Part shown: positions 33,806-42,577 of the stretch, piece by piece
Numbering within the stretch: the stretch's first letter is position 1
How the letters are laid out: each line of letters starts with the position of its first letter
Assembly (NCBI RefSeq): GCF_000174195.1
Contig: NZ_ACFY01000087.1
Coordinates: forward strand, 1-42,920
Direction: 5' to 3'
Length of the DNA: 42,920 nt
Source: Roseburia inulinivorans DSM 16841
GTDB lineage: Bacteria; Bacillota; Clostridia; Lachnospirales; Lachnospiraceae
Program-made: the position numbers and the translations under genes
The notes under the pieces: model-generated
The model's database searches: none
What the model saw: the letters and a program-made list of their open reading frames with translations, nothing else
What the model was told of the DNA's origin: nothing

Positions 33806-36034
33806 CTACATCCGCTCGTGGAAGGTACGTGCGATCACTTCATCCTGCTGTTCTTTTGTCAGTTTGATAAAGTTGACCGCATATCCTGATACACGGATGG
33901 TAAGCTGTGGATACAGTTCCGGATGTTTCTGTGCATCCAATAATGTGTCACGGTTTAAAACGTTTACGTTCAAGTGATGTCCGCCTTTGACTACATAGCC
34001 ATCTAACATTGCAACAAGATTGTTCTCCTGTGCTGCCTCATCTTTGCCCAGTGCATCCGGTACAATGGTAAATGTATTGGAAATACCATCCTGTGAATCC
34101 ATAAATGGCAGTTTAGCGACAGATGCCAGGGATGCAACCGCACCATGGGTATCACGTCCATGCATCGGGTTTGCACCCGGAGCAAATGCTACACCTTTCT
34201 TTCTTCCATCCGGTGTTGCTCCTGTATTTTTTCCATAGGAAACATTGGATGTAATGGTCAAAATCGATGTTGTCTGGATACCGCCACGGTAAGTATGGTT
34301 TCCTTTTACATATCCGATAAAGGTGTGGAGCACCTGTTTTGCGATCTCATCGACACGATCGTCGTCATTTCCATATTTCGGGAAATCTCCCTCAATCTCA
34401 AAGTCAACGGTCACACCATTCTCGTCACGGATTGGTTTTACTTTTGCATATTTGATTGCAGAAAGGGAGTCTGCTACTACAGAAAATCCTGCAATACCGG
34501 TTGCAAACCATCTTCTCACATTTTTGTCATGTAATGCCATCTCTAATTTTTCGTAGCAGTATTTATCATGCATGTAGTGAATGATATTTAATGCGTTCAC
34601 ATACACTCCTGCTAACCATTTCATCATATCTTTGTATTTATCCCATACTTCATCGTAATCTAAGTATTCGGATGTGATCGGACGGTATTTCGGTCCGACC
34701 TGTTTTCCTGTCATCTCATCGACACCGCCATTGATCGCATAAAGCAGGCATTTTGCGAGGTTTGCCCGTGCGCCAAAGAACTGCATTTCCTTACCGATTC
34801 TCATAGAAGATACACAGCATGCAATTCCATAATCATCACCATGGACAACACGCATAATATCATCATTCTCATACTGGATTGCAGAGTGTTTGATGGATGT
34901 CTCGGCACAGAATTTTTTGAAGTTTTCCGGCAGTTTTACAGACCAGAGTACGGTCATGTTTGGTTCCGGTGCTGCCCCGATGTTGTTCAAGGTGTTTAAG
35001 TAACGGTAAGACATTTTTGTAACCATATGTCTTCCATCCACGCCGATTCCACCGATGGACTCTGTCACCCAGGTAGGATCGCCGGCAAAAATCGTGTTGT
35101 ATTCCGGTGTACGCGCAAATTTTACAAGACGAAGTTTCATCACGAACTGGTCGATGATCTCCTGGATTTCTTTTTCAGTAAATGTTCCCTCTGCGAGATC
35201 ACGCTCTGCATAAATATCTAAGAAAGTGGAGGTACGTCCTAAGGACATTGCCGCACCGTTCTGCTCTTTTACTGCTGCAAGATATGCAAAATAGACAGCC
35301 TGTGTTGCCTCTAATACATTATTTGCAGGTTTCGAAATATCACAGCCGTAAATTTCTGCCAGTTTCTTTAACATTTCCAGCGCACGGATCTGCTCGGATA
35401 ACTCTTCTCTCTCACGGATCACATCTGAGTACATGATGGTACGTGTGTTGTTCAGCTGCTCTTTTTTGTCCTCGATCAGACGGTCTACACCGTAAAGAGC
35501 CGGTCTTCTGTAGTCACCAATAATACGTCCTCGTCCGTATGCATCCGGAAGTCCAGTGATGATATGTGCGCTTCTGCACGCTCTCATCTCCGGTGTGTAA
35601 GCGTCAAATACACCGGCATTATGAGTTTTTCTGTGTGTTGTAAAGTACTCTACCACCTCAGGATCGACTTTGTATCCATTGTCCTCGCACGCCTTGATCG
35701 CCATACGGATACCGCCGTAAGGCTGGAGAGCACGTTTGAAAGGCTTGTCCGTCTGGAAACCGACAATCTTCTCTTTCTCTTTATCTAAATAACCCGGACC
35801 ATGGGAAGTGATCGTGGAAATGATCTTTGTGTCCATATCCAGCACTCCGCCGGCTTCTCTCTCCTGTCTGGAAAGTTCTAATACCTGATCCCAGAGATCG
35901 GTGGTATCCTGTGTTGGTCCCTCTAAGAAGGAATCATCCCCATCATATGGATGATAATTCTTCTGAATAAAATCTCTTACATTTACTTCTGTTTCCCAGG
36001 CTCCGCCCTGGAAGCTTCTCCATTCTGTCTGCAT
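33806..36034 (-). CDS. pflB: Formate C-acetyltransferase (pyruvate formate-lyase)
   Basis: 742 residues from the ATG at 36034, preceded by AGAAGGAG; the frame is open further to 36208 but that part is the riboswitch leader. Converts pyruvate and CoA to acetyl-CoA and formate in anaerobic fermentation. Adjacent active cysteines are in IACCVSSMR; the glycyl radical is in RVSGYAVNF near the C-terminus. It is the first gene of a pflB-pflA operon and is controlled by a ZTP-type riboswitch in its leader. Confidence 0.96.
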   Translation of the reverse strand: MQTEWRSFQGGAWETEVNVRDFIQKNYHPYDGDDSFLEGPTQDTTDLWDQVLELSRQEREAGGVLDMDTKIISTITSHGPGYLDKEKEKIVGFQTDKPFKRALQPYGGIRMAIKACEDNGYKVDPEVVEYFTTHRKTHNAGVFDAYTPEMRACRSAHIITGLPDAYGRGRIIGDYRRPALYGVDRLIEDKKEQLNNTRTIMYSDVIREREELSEQIRALEMLKKLAEIYGCDISKPANNVLEATQAVYFAYLAAVKEQNGAAMSLGRTSTFLDIYAERDLAEGTFTEKEIQEIIDQFVMKLRLVKFARTPEYNTIFAGDPTWVTESIGGIGVDGRHMVTKMSYRYLNTLNNIGAAPEPNMTVLWSVKLPENFKKFCAETSIKHSAIQYENDDIMRVVHGDDYGIACCVSSMRIGKEMQFFGARANLAKCLLYAINGGVDEMTGKQVGPKYRPITSEYLDYDEVWDKYKDMMKWLAGVYVNALNIIHYMHDKYCYEKLEMALHDKNVRRWFATGIAGFSVVADSLSAIKYAKVKPIRDENGVTVDFEIEGDFPKYGNDDDRVDEIAKQVLHTFIGYVKGNHTYRGGIQTTSILTITSNVSYGKNTGATPDGRKKGVAFAPGANPMHGRDTHGAVASLASVAKLPFMDSQDGISNTFTIVPDALGKDEAAQENNLVAMLDGYVVKGGHHLNVNVLNRDTLLDAQKHPELYPQLTIRVSGYAVNFIKLTKEQQDEVIARTFHERM

Positions 36035-36084
36035 TTTTCTCTCCTTCTGCCACCGTGTGGCCTTGCATGGTTCATCACACTTTT

Positions 36085-36183
36085 TTAAAAAGAACCGCAC
36101 GTCTGGACTCTTCGCCCAGACGGTCGGCATTCTTTTGTTATACTTCACGTGGTAAACCCCACTATTTCCGTCAGTCATATAAC
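36085..36183 (-). ncRNA. ZTP (pfl motif) riboswitch with terminator, upstream of pflB
   Basis: On the minus strand TGACTGACGG (36178-36169) is followed by a GTGG/CCAC stem (GTGGGGTTTACCAC), then by GCCGACCGTCTGGGC, close to the conserved CCGCCUGGGC of the ZTP riboswitch. An intrinsic terminator overlaps it: CGTCTGG (36122-36116) with CCAGACG (36106-36100), then T-rich sequence to 36087. Such RNAs sense ZTP/ZMP under folate shortage and permit read-through into one-carbon genes; the motif is named after pfl genes. The switch is placed between the promoter at 36190-36218 and pflB. Confidence 0.8.
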
Positions 36184-36189
36184 AATTGC

Positions 36190-36218
36190 ATTGTACTATG
36201 AGTGGCAAATATTTTCAA
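36190..36218 (-). promoter_or_regulatory. Promoter of pflB-pflA
   Basis: Minus strand TTGAAA (36218-36213), 17 bases, TACAAT (36195-36190). Transcription would begin just before the ZTP motif. Confidence 0.7.
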
Positions 36219-36229
36219 TAGGTAATTTT

Positions 36230-36349
36230 TCACAAACAATCCACATATGCCAGCAATTCCTCCGGTCTGCACTTTAGCACCCGTGATAGCTTCAGCAATG
36301 TCATTCCCTGTGGCAAGTAATACATAAAAATTCTTGTTTTGTTTCCCAT
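36230..36349 (-). CDS. Possible 39-residue protein or gene fragment
   Basis: ATG at 36349, stop at 36230. Its second half (LPQGMTLLKLSRVLKCRPEE) looks like a helix-turn-helix tail. No ribosome site is visible and it overlaps the promoter of the Rpn-type gene on the other strand, so it may be a remnant. Confidence 0.3.
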   Translation of the reverse strand: MGNKTRIFMYYLPQGMTLLKLSRVLKCRPEELLAYVDCL

Positions 36350-36363
36350 GTTTATGTTATAAT
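36334..36363 (+). promoter_or_regulatory. Promoter of Rpn-type gene copy A
   Basis: TTGTTT (36334-36339), 18 bases, TATAAT (36358-36363). It aligns base for base with the copy B promoter at 37780-37809 (also 18-base spacing). Confidence 0.7.
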
Positions 36364-36369
36364 ATTCCA

Positions 36370-36587
36370 AAGCATATTTTACAAAATCTTTATGGCGTTA
36401 TGCCATCTATATTCTGGAAACGTCAGATTATCCCCAATGATCTGCGTTGTTCGTTCGTATCTATGCTTTTAATTACCCATTAACGAATTTAAAAGCAGGA
36501 GACGAAAGAAATCAGATATAGAATATATTTATTCTCCTGCCAAGACAGTATTATTTAAGAGCTGTCTCACCAATCAGGAGGAAGCCT
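36370..36587 (+). ncRNA. Structured 5' leader of Rpn-type gene, copy A
   Basis: About 218 bases, homologous to 37816-38042. Stems: ATGGC/GCCAT (36392-36406); CAGATTA/TGATCTG (36424-36444); TGCTTTTAATT with AATTTAAAAGCA (36464-36497); GCAGGAG with CTCCTGC (36495-36501, 36534-36540); GACAG/CTGTC (36544-36566). The first stem covaries with copy B (G-C to A-T). CTCCTG can instead pair with CAGGAG at the Shine-Dalgarno (36575-36580), giving two exclusive states. The leader looks like a translation-level switch; its ligand or partner is unknown. Confidence 0.7.
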
Positions 36588-37330
36588 ATGGCAAAACACA
36601 AACGAAACCATAACAAAGTATCCAGAAACTCAGCAGTCAATATGCCAGCTACAAACAGAAACTACAAAGACACTATTTTTCGCATGTTGTTTTCTGACCG
36701 GAAAAATCTGCTCTCTCTTTACAATGCCGTCAATCAGAGAAAATACCTGCACCAAATTTTATCGAGTTTTACAATGGTTCGACGGCAATTGCTGACTGTA
36801 CAGAGTTTCGACTTTCCTCGGCATTTGAACATTTGTCAGGTGAACCAAAACTTGAATTGATTGTCACGGTTTTAAACGTCAATGAGAGGCACAATGCAGA
36901 GTTAATGCAGCATTGCAATACATTAAACGAATATGCGCAGTATGTTGCCAGAGTGCGGCTCTATGCAGCGGATATGTCTTTAGATCAGGCCGTGGAACGT
37001 GCCGTAGACGAGTGTATCAGGGAGGGGATTTTAGCCGAATTTCTTACCTGCAACCGAAATGAGGTCATCAGTATGAGTATCTTTGAGTATGATAAAGAAT
37101 TGGAAGAGAAGAAATTACGGAAAGCAGAATATGAAGCTGGACATGATGCTGGTTTCTCTGAGGGTGAAAAGTATGGTATAGAACGTGGTACTTTTCTAAA
37201 TTCTATTGAAACTGCCAGACGTATGCTTAAATTTCAGGAATTTTCGCTTGAAAAAATTGCTGCTATTTCCGGGCTGTCTTTAGATGAGATAAAAAAATTA
37301 CAAACAAACGAAGCGAGGTCTGATTCATGA
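36588..37330 (+). pseudogene. Rpn/PD-(D/E)XK nuclease-transposase family gene, copy A, internally deleted
   Basis: The first 50 residues (NYKDTIFRMLFSDRKNLLSL) and the region from LSGEPKLELIVTVLNVN onwards align with intact copy B (38043-39005). About 220 bases between AATCAGAG and CCTGCACC are missing, which removes the nuclease core (the D...E-x-Q region of copy B) and shifts the frame. What remains is an N-terminal piece and an ATG-started C-terminal piece (36833-37330, 165 residues). The C-terminal piece keeps the tail with GFSEGEKYG and the helical end. It overlaps the phosphodiesterase start by 4 bases (ATGA), which suggests the C-terminal piece may still be translated. Confidence 0.85.
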
Positions 37331-37773
37331 AAATTGCATTAGTTTCCGATACACACGGTGTATGCCGTAAAGAATTATTTGACCATATCAAAAATTGTGA
37401 TTATCTCATTCACACCGGAGATTTTGACAATGAACGTACCTATAACAGATTCTTAAACTGCGGCATTCCGATGTATGCAGTCCGTGGGAACTGTGACCAC
37501 GGAGAGTGGGCGTCCTACCTGCATGAGTTTGTCTCCGTGCCGATTAATGGAAAATTATTTTATCTTGTCCATAACAAAGCTGACCTGCCTTTTGATCTCA
37601 CGGATGCGGATTTTATAATTTTCGGACATACCCATGTATTCACGCACTACGACCGCTACGGAAAAGTTTTTATCAATCCGGGCAGCGCCGGGGCTGACCG
37701 CGGAGATGGAAAAGGCATTGCAATTTTAGAATTGACGGATAATGGATATGACGTGGAACGGATTTTGCTATAA
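37327..37773 (+). CDS. YfcE/MJ0936-family metallophosphoesterase
   Basis: 148 residues. A calcineurin-like fold with all metal motifs: SDTHG (D8, H10), HTGDFD, VRGNCDH, VHNKAD (histidine), FGHTHVF. Proteins of this family hydrolyse phosphodiesters; the natural substrate is often unknown. The ATG overlaps the stop of the copy A remnant in ATGA, so translation may be coupled. It is the only gene between the two Rpn-type copies; whether it belongs with them or was trapped by the duplication is not clear. Confidence 0.85.
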   Translation: MKIALVSDTHGVCRKELFDHIKNCDYLIHTGDFDNERTYNRFLNCGIPMYAVRGNCDHGEWASYLHEFVSVPINGKLFYLVHNKADLPFDLTDADFIIFGHTHVFTHYDRYGKVFINPGSAGADRGDGKGIAILELTDNGYDVERILL

Positions 37774-37779
37774 AATTTC

Positions 37780-37809
37780 TTGCTTCATTTCCTACCCTTG
37801 TGTTACAAT
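37780..37809 (+). promoter_or_regulatory. Promoter of Rpn-type gene copy B
   Basis: TTGCTT (37780-37785), 18 bases, TACAAT (37804-37809), aligning with the copy A promoter. Confidence 0.65.
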
Positions 37810-37815
37810 AATCTA

Positions 37816-38042
37816 AAGCATATTTTACAAATTTCATGACATTTTTGTCATCTATATTCTAACGGCGACAGATTAGCCCCAAATAATCTGTATGCTTCAT
37901 TCGTATCTATGCTTTTTGTTACCCATTTAACAATTGAAAAGCAGGAGACGAAGGAACTTAGGAAAATATATGATTACATTCTCCTGCAATCACGAACAGT
38001 TTTATAAATAAGCTGTCCTACAATTTCAGGAGGAAACGATTT
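37816..38042 (+). ncRNA. Structured 5' leader of Rpn-type gene, copy B
   Basis: About 227 bases. Stems: ATGAC/GTCAT (37836-37851); CAGATTA/TAATCTG (37869-37890); TGCTTTT/AAAAGCA (37910-37943); GCAGGAG/CTCCTGC (37941-37947, 37981-37987); ACAG/CTGT (37996-38016). CTCCTG can pair alternatively with CAGGAG (38027-38032) at the Shine-Dalgarno. Loops differ from copy A while stems are kept, the pattern expected of a selected RNA structure. Confidence 0.7.
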
Positions 38043-39005
38043 ATGGCAAAATGCAAAAGAAACCGTAACAAGACAAAAAGAAATTTTACAGTCAAAACAC
38101 CGACGGCAAACCGGAATTATAAAGACACCGTTTTTCGGATGTTGTTTTCTGACCGGAAGAACCTGCTGTCCCTCTATAATGCAGTAAACCAGAGCGATTA
38201 TAATAATCCAGATGATCTGGAAATCGTCACATTAGAGAATGCTATTTATATGGGGATGAAAAATGATCTGGCATTTATTATGGATACTAATTTGTATCTG
38301 TATGAGCATCAGTCAACCTACAATCCAAATATGCCTCTTCGTGATCTGTTTTATATTTGCAGTGAATATCAGAAACTCGTGGATAAGAAATCTCTTTATT
38401 CTTCGACTCTGCAAAAAATTCCTGCACCAAATTTTATTGAGTTTTACAATGGATCGACGGCAGCTCCCGACTGCACAGAACTTCGGCTTTCCTCGGCATT
38501 TGAACATTTGTCAGGTGAACCAAAGCTTGAATTAATTGTCACGGTTTTAAATGTCAATGTGGGACACAATGCAGAGTTAATGCAGCATTGCAATACATTA
38601 AATGAATATGCACAATATGTTGCCAGAGTGCGGCACTATGCAGCGGATATGTCTTTAGATCAGGCCGTGGAACGTGCCGTAGACGAGTGTGTCAGGGAAG
38701 GGATTTTAGCCGAATTTCTTACCCGCAACCGAAATGAGGTCATCAGTATGAGTATCTTTGAGTATGATAAAGAATTGGAAGAGAAGAAATTACGGAAAGC
38801 AGAATATGAAGCTGGACGGGAAGCTGGTTTCTCTGAGGGTGAAAAACATGGACGTGAGACTGGTTTCTCCGAGGGCGAAAAGTATGGTATAGAACTAAAT
38901 TCTATTGAAACTGCCAGGCGCATGCTTCAATTACAGGAGTTCTCACTTGAAAAAATTGCTGCTATTTCCGGGCTGTCTCTAGATGAGGTAAAAAAACTAC
39001 AATAA
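38043..39005 (+). CDS. Rpn family PD-(D/E)XK nuclease / putative transposase, copy B (intact)
   Basis: 320 residues. After a basic N-terminal tail (MAKCKRNRNKTKR) comes the family opening NYKDTVFRMLFSDRKNLLSL. The nuclease core follows (NDLAFIMDTNLYLYEHQSTYN: catalytic D, then E-H-Q), then a helical region and a coiled tail with two GFSEGEK units (EAGREAGFSEGEKHG, RETGFSEGEKYG). Rpn proteins are DNA endonucleases that promote RecA-independent recombination or serve in defence; some are classed as PDDEXK_2. AGGAGG (38028-38033) precedes the ATG. The long structured leader implies tight control. Confidence 0.85.
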   Translation: MAKCKRNRNKTKRNFTVKTPTANRNYKDTVFRMLFSDRKNLLSLYNAVNQSDYNNPDDLEIVTLENAIYMGMKNDLAFIMDTNLYLYEHQSTYNPNMPLRDLFYICSEYQKLVDKKSLYSSTLQKIPAPNFIEFYNGSTAAPDCTELRLSSAFEHLSGEPKLELIVTVLNVNVGHNAELMQHCNTLNEYAQYVARVRHYAADMSLDQAVERAVDECVREGILAEFLTRNRNEVISMSIFEYDKELEEKKLRKAEYEAGREAGFSEGEKHGRETGFSEGEKYGIELNSIETARRMLQLQEFSLEKIAAISGLSLDEVKKLQ

Positions 39006-39078
39006 ATTTTAAATGAATCATTCCCTTAAAATAACAAAAAGAGCTCCTGTGTGAGCAATGTCATTAAGTTAAGATGAC

Positions 39079-39228
39079 CAATCAAGATCTTAGCATCAGA
39101 AATGATGCTAGTGTCTTTTTATTTTGTAATAAATGCTTGACATATGATTCGAAATGTGCGGCCGCTTTCGCTATTGAATGATAATGAGGTAGCGAAAGCG
39201 GCCCTTGTAATTAAGAACATCTTGATTG
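39079..39228 (+). promoter_or_regulatory. Folded leader of the IS transposase
   Basis: CAATCAAGAT (39079-39088) pairs with ATCTTGATTG (39219-39228), just before AAGGAGG. Between them are TAGCATC/GATGCTA with T5 (39091-39116), likely a terminator against read-in, and a 14-bp perfect stem GGCCGCTTTCGCTA/TAGCGAAAGCGGCC (39160-39203). This structure may keep the transposase poorly translated from outside transcripts. Confidence 0.6.
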
Positions 39229-39244
39229 CAAGGAGGTAACGCAT

Positions 39245-40552
39245 ATGAGCAATTATATTAATCAAGTTTCAGATTCTCTAAAGAATCATATTTCGGAATT
39301 AGCTAACAATCCATGTTTATTTCTTTGAAACCCCAATGTCAATTTCTCTCGAAAACGGAAAATTGATTTCAAAACTTTTATAGGAATCATGATGAATTCG
39401 GGTGGAGCTACTATGAGTAAAGAACTACTTGATTTCTTTGATTTTGACAAAAATACTCCGTCTGTGTCAGCATTTACGCAACAACGTTCAAAAGTACTTC
39501 CAGAGGCTTTTGAATATTTGTTTAAATCTTTTACGGATGACAACCTTCCAACTACTAATAATTATCATGGTTATCGTTTAATTGCATGTGATGGAAGTAA
39601 CTTGACCATTGCAACCAATCAAAAGGATCCAGAAACTTTTTGGGAACGTAATCAGCATGGTTCAATTGTTAATAAACTACATCTGAATGCCTTTTATGAT
39701 GTTTTGAATCGTATATACACCGATGTTTTAGTGCAAACAGCAGCGGATTACAACGAGTTTAGAGCATGTGCAACAATGATTGACAGATCGAAACTAGAGA
39801 ATGTTATTCTTGTTGCTGATAGAGGATATGAAAACTATAACATTTTTGCACATGCAATTGAAAAAGGATGGAAATTCGCTATACGTGTCAAAGATAAAAA
39901 TAGTAATGGAATTGCATCTGGGTTAAATCTTCCTCCAAATGATGAGTTTGATATAGATATCACTCAGATTTTTTCGAGGAAAAATACAAAGACCACAAAA
40001 AAAGCAGGCTATAAGTGGATGCCTGTAAATCAAGTGTTTGATTATCTTCCACGAAAAAGTGATAAAACATACGAATTATCATTTCGTATTATTAGATTTC
40101 CTATAGGGTCTAATTCTTATGAAATAATAATTACAAATCTTGATAGAAATATTTTTGATGTAAAAAAAATAAAGGAAATCTATCATTTGAGATGGGGAAT
40201 AGAAACTTCATTCAGAGAATTAAAATATGCCATAGGATTAACAAGTTTCCATGCACGAAAACCAGATTTTATTAAACAAGAAATATATGCGCGATTACTT
40301 TTGTATAACTATTGTGAATTAATAACAACACATGTAATAAAACAAATGAAAAACAATGATAAAACAAAACAGGTGAACTTTACAATCGCCATTTATATTT
40401 GTAGAGAATATCTCCGTAATAAACGCAATCTTAGTCCACCTGATGTGATTAACCTAATAGAAAAGCATGTATTACCAGTAAGACCTGGTCGAAAAGACCC
40501 TCGCAAAGTCAAACCCCAGGCATCTGTAAGCTTTCTATATAGAGTGGCTTAA
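39245..40552 (+). pseudogene. IS4-family transposase with in-frame stop
   Basis: The frame starts at ATG 39245 (AAGGAGG before it) and runs to 40552, but codon 28 is TGA (39326-39328), one change from CGA (Arg), in ...PCLFL-*-NPNVNFSRKRKIDFK. The rest is intact: MMNSGGATMSKELLDFFDF, a DDE core (YRLIACDGSN, ILVADRGYENYN) and the IS4 signature YHLRWGIETSFRELK (Y-2-R-3-E-6-K). Restart at 39389 has no ribosome site. The protein is probably absent or made at very low level. Confidence 0.88.
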
Positions 40553-40577
40553 TCATAGATAATTATAAGTTTTTTTT

Positions 40578-40671
40578 GACAGATAATCAATCTGTCTTTT
40601 TGTTGTGCTGCAAAATAAACAAAAGAAAAAAACACATCATATTTATCAAACAATTGCAAATATGATGTGTT
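40578..40671 (+). terminator. Two terminators after the transposase
   Basis: GACAGAT/ATCTGTC then T5 (40578-40601), and AACACATCATATTT/AAATATGATGTGTT (40631-40644, 40658-40671), which can work on both strands and may now end flagellin transcription. Confidence 0.8.
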
Positions 40672-40751
40672 TTATAATTATGTCAAAATTCTTAACTTAA
40701 TGACATTGCTCCTGTGTGAGCTCTTTTTGTTATTTATGCTGTAATTTTCAA

Positions 40752-42152
40752 TTACTGTAACAGAGAAAGTACACCCTGAGTAGACTGATTAGCCTGTGCA
40801 AGCATAGACTGTCCAGCCTGTGCAAGAATGTTGTTCTTGCTGTACTCAACCATCTCTTCTGCCATATCTGTATCACGGATACGGGATTCAGCAGTTGTTG
40901 TGTTCTCAACAATGTTGTCTAAGTTGTCGATCGTATGCTCTAATCTGTTCTGTACAGCACCAAGAGCAGATCTCTGAGAAGAAACCTTTGCGATAGCATC
41001 GGAAATTGCATCTACCGCATAAGTAGCAGCTGTTCCGGTAGCGTCTGTTACATTCAAGCCTTTTACTCCGAGATTTGCAGAGTTCATTACATCAATATCG
41101 ACTGTGATTTTATTGGTCATATCTGCATCTGCACCAACATGTAAGTTGAAGGACAATGTATCAGCTACTGTTGCATATCCTTTTGTGATTGTATAGGTTG
41201 TCTTTCCAGCTGCATCTGCTCCATCAGAAACAGTTGCATCGCCGTTAACAGTTCCAATGCTATTAGCAGCCAGAAGTTCTGCCTTAATTTTCTTTTTAGC
41301 TTCCGCTGCTGTAATAACAGATGAATCATCATCATCAATGTCATTAGCATCCTGATCTGTCATTGCTGTATAATCTTTTCCGTTAACACTTGCTTTTGAG
41401 CCACCCTTCACTGTATCTGCTACGACAATTGCAGTTCCATTAGTCTGATCTCCATCTTTATACCAACCAGCTGCTTTACCGCCATTAGCATCTTTGTATG
41501 TATAACTTATTCCATCAATTGTGATTTCATTGTCTGCTGTAGCAAATGCATTAATAGCAGTTGTGATTTCTGTTTTAGATGAACCAATTGTATACTCTTT
41601 TCCAGCAATCTTATACTTGTCACCAGTTTTAAGCGTATCCATAACAAATGTTGCAGATTTTGCACTATCTGTTAATGCTCCTTTCAGTCCTGCATCATGA
41701 CCTTTCATATATACATTCTTTGTAGATGCATTGTCACCCTTTAACAGATAAATTTCGTTAAATTTGGTTGTCTCAGCAACACGATCGATCTCAGTTGTTA
41801 ACTGATCAATCTCATCCTGGATTGCCTGACGGTCAGACTCTTTAGAGTTTGTTCCGTTAGCTGCCTGAACTGCCAACTCATTCATTCTCTGTAACATGGA
41901 GTGAACTTCTGTCAAAGCACCCTCGGCTGTCTGTACAGAAGATACGCCGTCCTGAGCGTTTGTGGAAGCCTGATCAAGACCACGGATCTGTTTTCTCATT
42001 TTTTCAGAAATTGTTAATCCTGCTGCATCATCTGCTGCACGGTTAATTCTGTAACCAGAAGATAATTTCTCTGTGGATTTGCTCTGTGCTCCTGTTGTGA
42101 TGTTTAACATTCTGTTGGCATTCATTGCCTGCATGTTGTGTTGTACTACCAT
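40752..42152 (-). CDS. fliC: Flagellin
   Basis: 466 residues, the main flagellar filament protein. Conserved D0/D1 ends: [20 protein letters not shown] and the C-terminal [20 protein letters not shown]. The TLR5-recognition region [16 protein letters not shown] is intact. Residues about 165-365 form the variable outer region, rich in Thr, Asp and Lys. AAGGAGG is at 42161-42167. It lies downstream of csrA on the same strand and has a leader hairpin showing GGA. An IS has cut its terminator. Such flagellins are typical of Roseburia and relatives. Confidence 0.95.
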   Translation of the reverse strand: MVVQHNMQAMNANRMLNITTGAQSKSTEKLSSGYRINRAADDAAGLTISEKMRKQIRGLDQASTNAQDGVSSVQTAEGALTEVHSMLQRMNELAVQAANGTNSKESDRQAIQDEIDQLTTEIDRVAETTKFNEIYLLKGDNASTKNVYMKGHDAGLKGALTDSAKSATFVMDTLKTGDKYKIAGKEYTIGSSKTEITTAINAFATADNEITIDGISYTYKDANGGKAAGWYKDGDQTNGTAIVVADTVKGGSKASVNGKDYTAMTDQDANDIDDDDSSVITAAEAKKKIKAELLAANSIGTVNGDATVSDGADAAGKTTYTITKGYATVADTLSFNLHVGADADMTNKITVDIDVMNSANLGVKGLNVTDATGTAATYAVDAISDAIAKVSSQRSALGAVQNRLEHTIDNLDNIVENTTTAESRIRDTDMAEEMVEYSKNNILAQAGQSMLAQANQSTQGVLSLLQ

Positions 42153-42160
42153 AATATAAT

Positions 42161-42221
42161 CCTCCTTGTCTCATCTTTTTGATGAGCTATTATGTTTTTC
42201 TCCGGGGAATCCGTTCCCCGG
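42161..42221 (-). promoter_or_regulatory. Flagellin leader with GGA-loop hairpin and Shine-Dalgarno (likely CsrA sites)
   Basis: On the minus strand CCGGGGAA-CGGA-TTCCCCGG (42221-42202) puts GGA in a 4-base loop on an 8-bp stem, the form CsrA prefers. The second GGA is in the Shine-Dalgarno AAGGAGGA (42167-42160). In Bacillus hag, CsrA binds one hairpin GGA and one at the Shine-Dalgarno to repress translation. Confidence 0.6.
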
Positions 42222-42237
42222 GCTTATTTATAACAAA

Positions 42238-42261
42238 CAGGGCGTCCCGGGTTTTGCCCTG
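42238..42261 (-). terminator. Weak terminator between csrA and flagellin
   Basis: CAGGGC/GCCCTG (42238-42243, 42256-42261), followed on the minus strand by TGTTTGTT. The T-run is poor, so read-through is likely. Confidence 0.45.
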
Positions 42262-42292
42262 CCTATTACCAGATGATCGTGTGATGCAAAAA

Positions 42293-42577
42293 CTACTCTT
42301 TCATCTTTTCTGCATCTCTTTTTGCCTCTGCTTTCATGCGTTCATTCCATAAAATCTTTTTAATCTCTGCCTGTGCTTCTCTGGAAATTCCCGGCTCAGC
42401 ATAATAGGTATCTTTCCTGCGCTCCGGGTTTGTTTCTGTTTTATTCCGGGCAATATTGACATCTCTCGGTGCGTCCACCAGAAGTCTGATATGATTTCCG
42501 GCGCCTCCGGCATATACCACGCGGATATTATCGCCAATGTTTAAATATTCACCCTGTTTCAATGAAAGTTTGAGCAA
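42293..42577 (-). CDS. csrA: Carbon storage regulator CsrA with C-terminal extension
   Basis: 94 residues from TTG at 42577, preceded by GGGAGG; the upstream frame to 42622 has no ribosome site. The core LKLSLKQGEYLNIGDNIRVV, with RLLVDAPRDVNIARN, is the CsrA RNA-binding dimer fold. It binds GGA sites in mRNA leaders and in Firmicutes represses flagellin translation, with FliW as antagonist (not in this window). Most CsrA proteins are 60-75 residues; the added charged helix (REAQAEIKKILWNERMKAEA) is unusual. It is directly upstream of flagellin. Confidence 0.93.
   Translation of the reverse strand: MLKLSLKQGEYLNIGDNIRVVYAGGAGNHIRLLVDAPRDVNIARNKTETNPERRKDTYYAEPGISREAQAEIKKILWNERMKAEAKRDAEKMKE

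Larger units (their letters stand above)
39053..40711 (+). mobile_element. IS4-family insertion sequence (1659 bp)
   Basis: 22-bp perfect terminal inverted repeats (39053-39074 and 40690-40711, opening GAGCAATGTCATTAAG). The target duplication reads as CTGTGT (39047-39052 and 40712-40717), though palindromic GAGC/GCTC at the ends makes up to 14 bp possible. One transposase gene, inactivated by a stop codon. Contents: left terminator hairpin, large hairpin before the gene, two terminators after it. Confidence 0.92.
39030..40734. terminator. Terminator of Rpn gene and flagellin, split by the IS
   Basis: Left half AATAACAAAAAGAGCTC (39030-39046) and right half GAGCTCTTTTTGTTATT (40718-40734). 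Without the IS and one CTGTGT they rebuild a perfect hairpin with a 6-base loop serving both convergent genes. Confidence 0.88.

Noticed and set aside
36035..36208. N-terminal extension of pflB
   Set aside because: The frame is open by chance through the riboswitch; AGAAGGAG and family similarity place the start at 36034.
42153..42290. Sigma-28 promoter for flagellin
   Set aside because: No TAAA-N15-GCCGATAA match is visible between csrA and flagellin.
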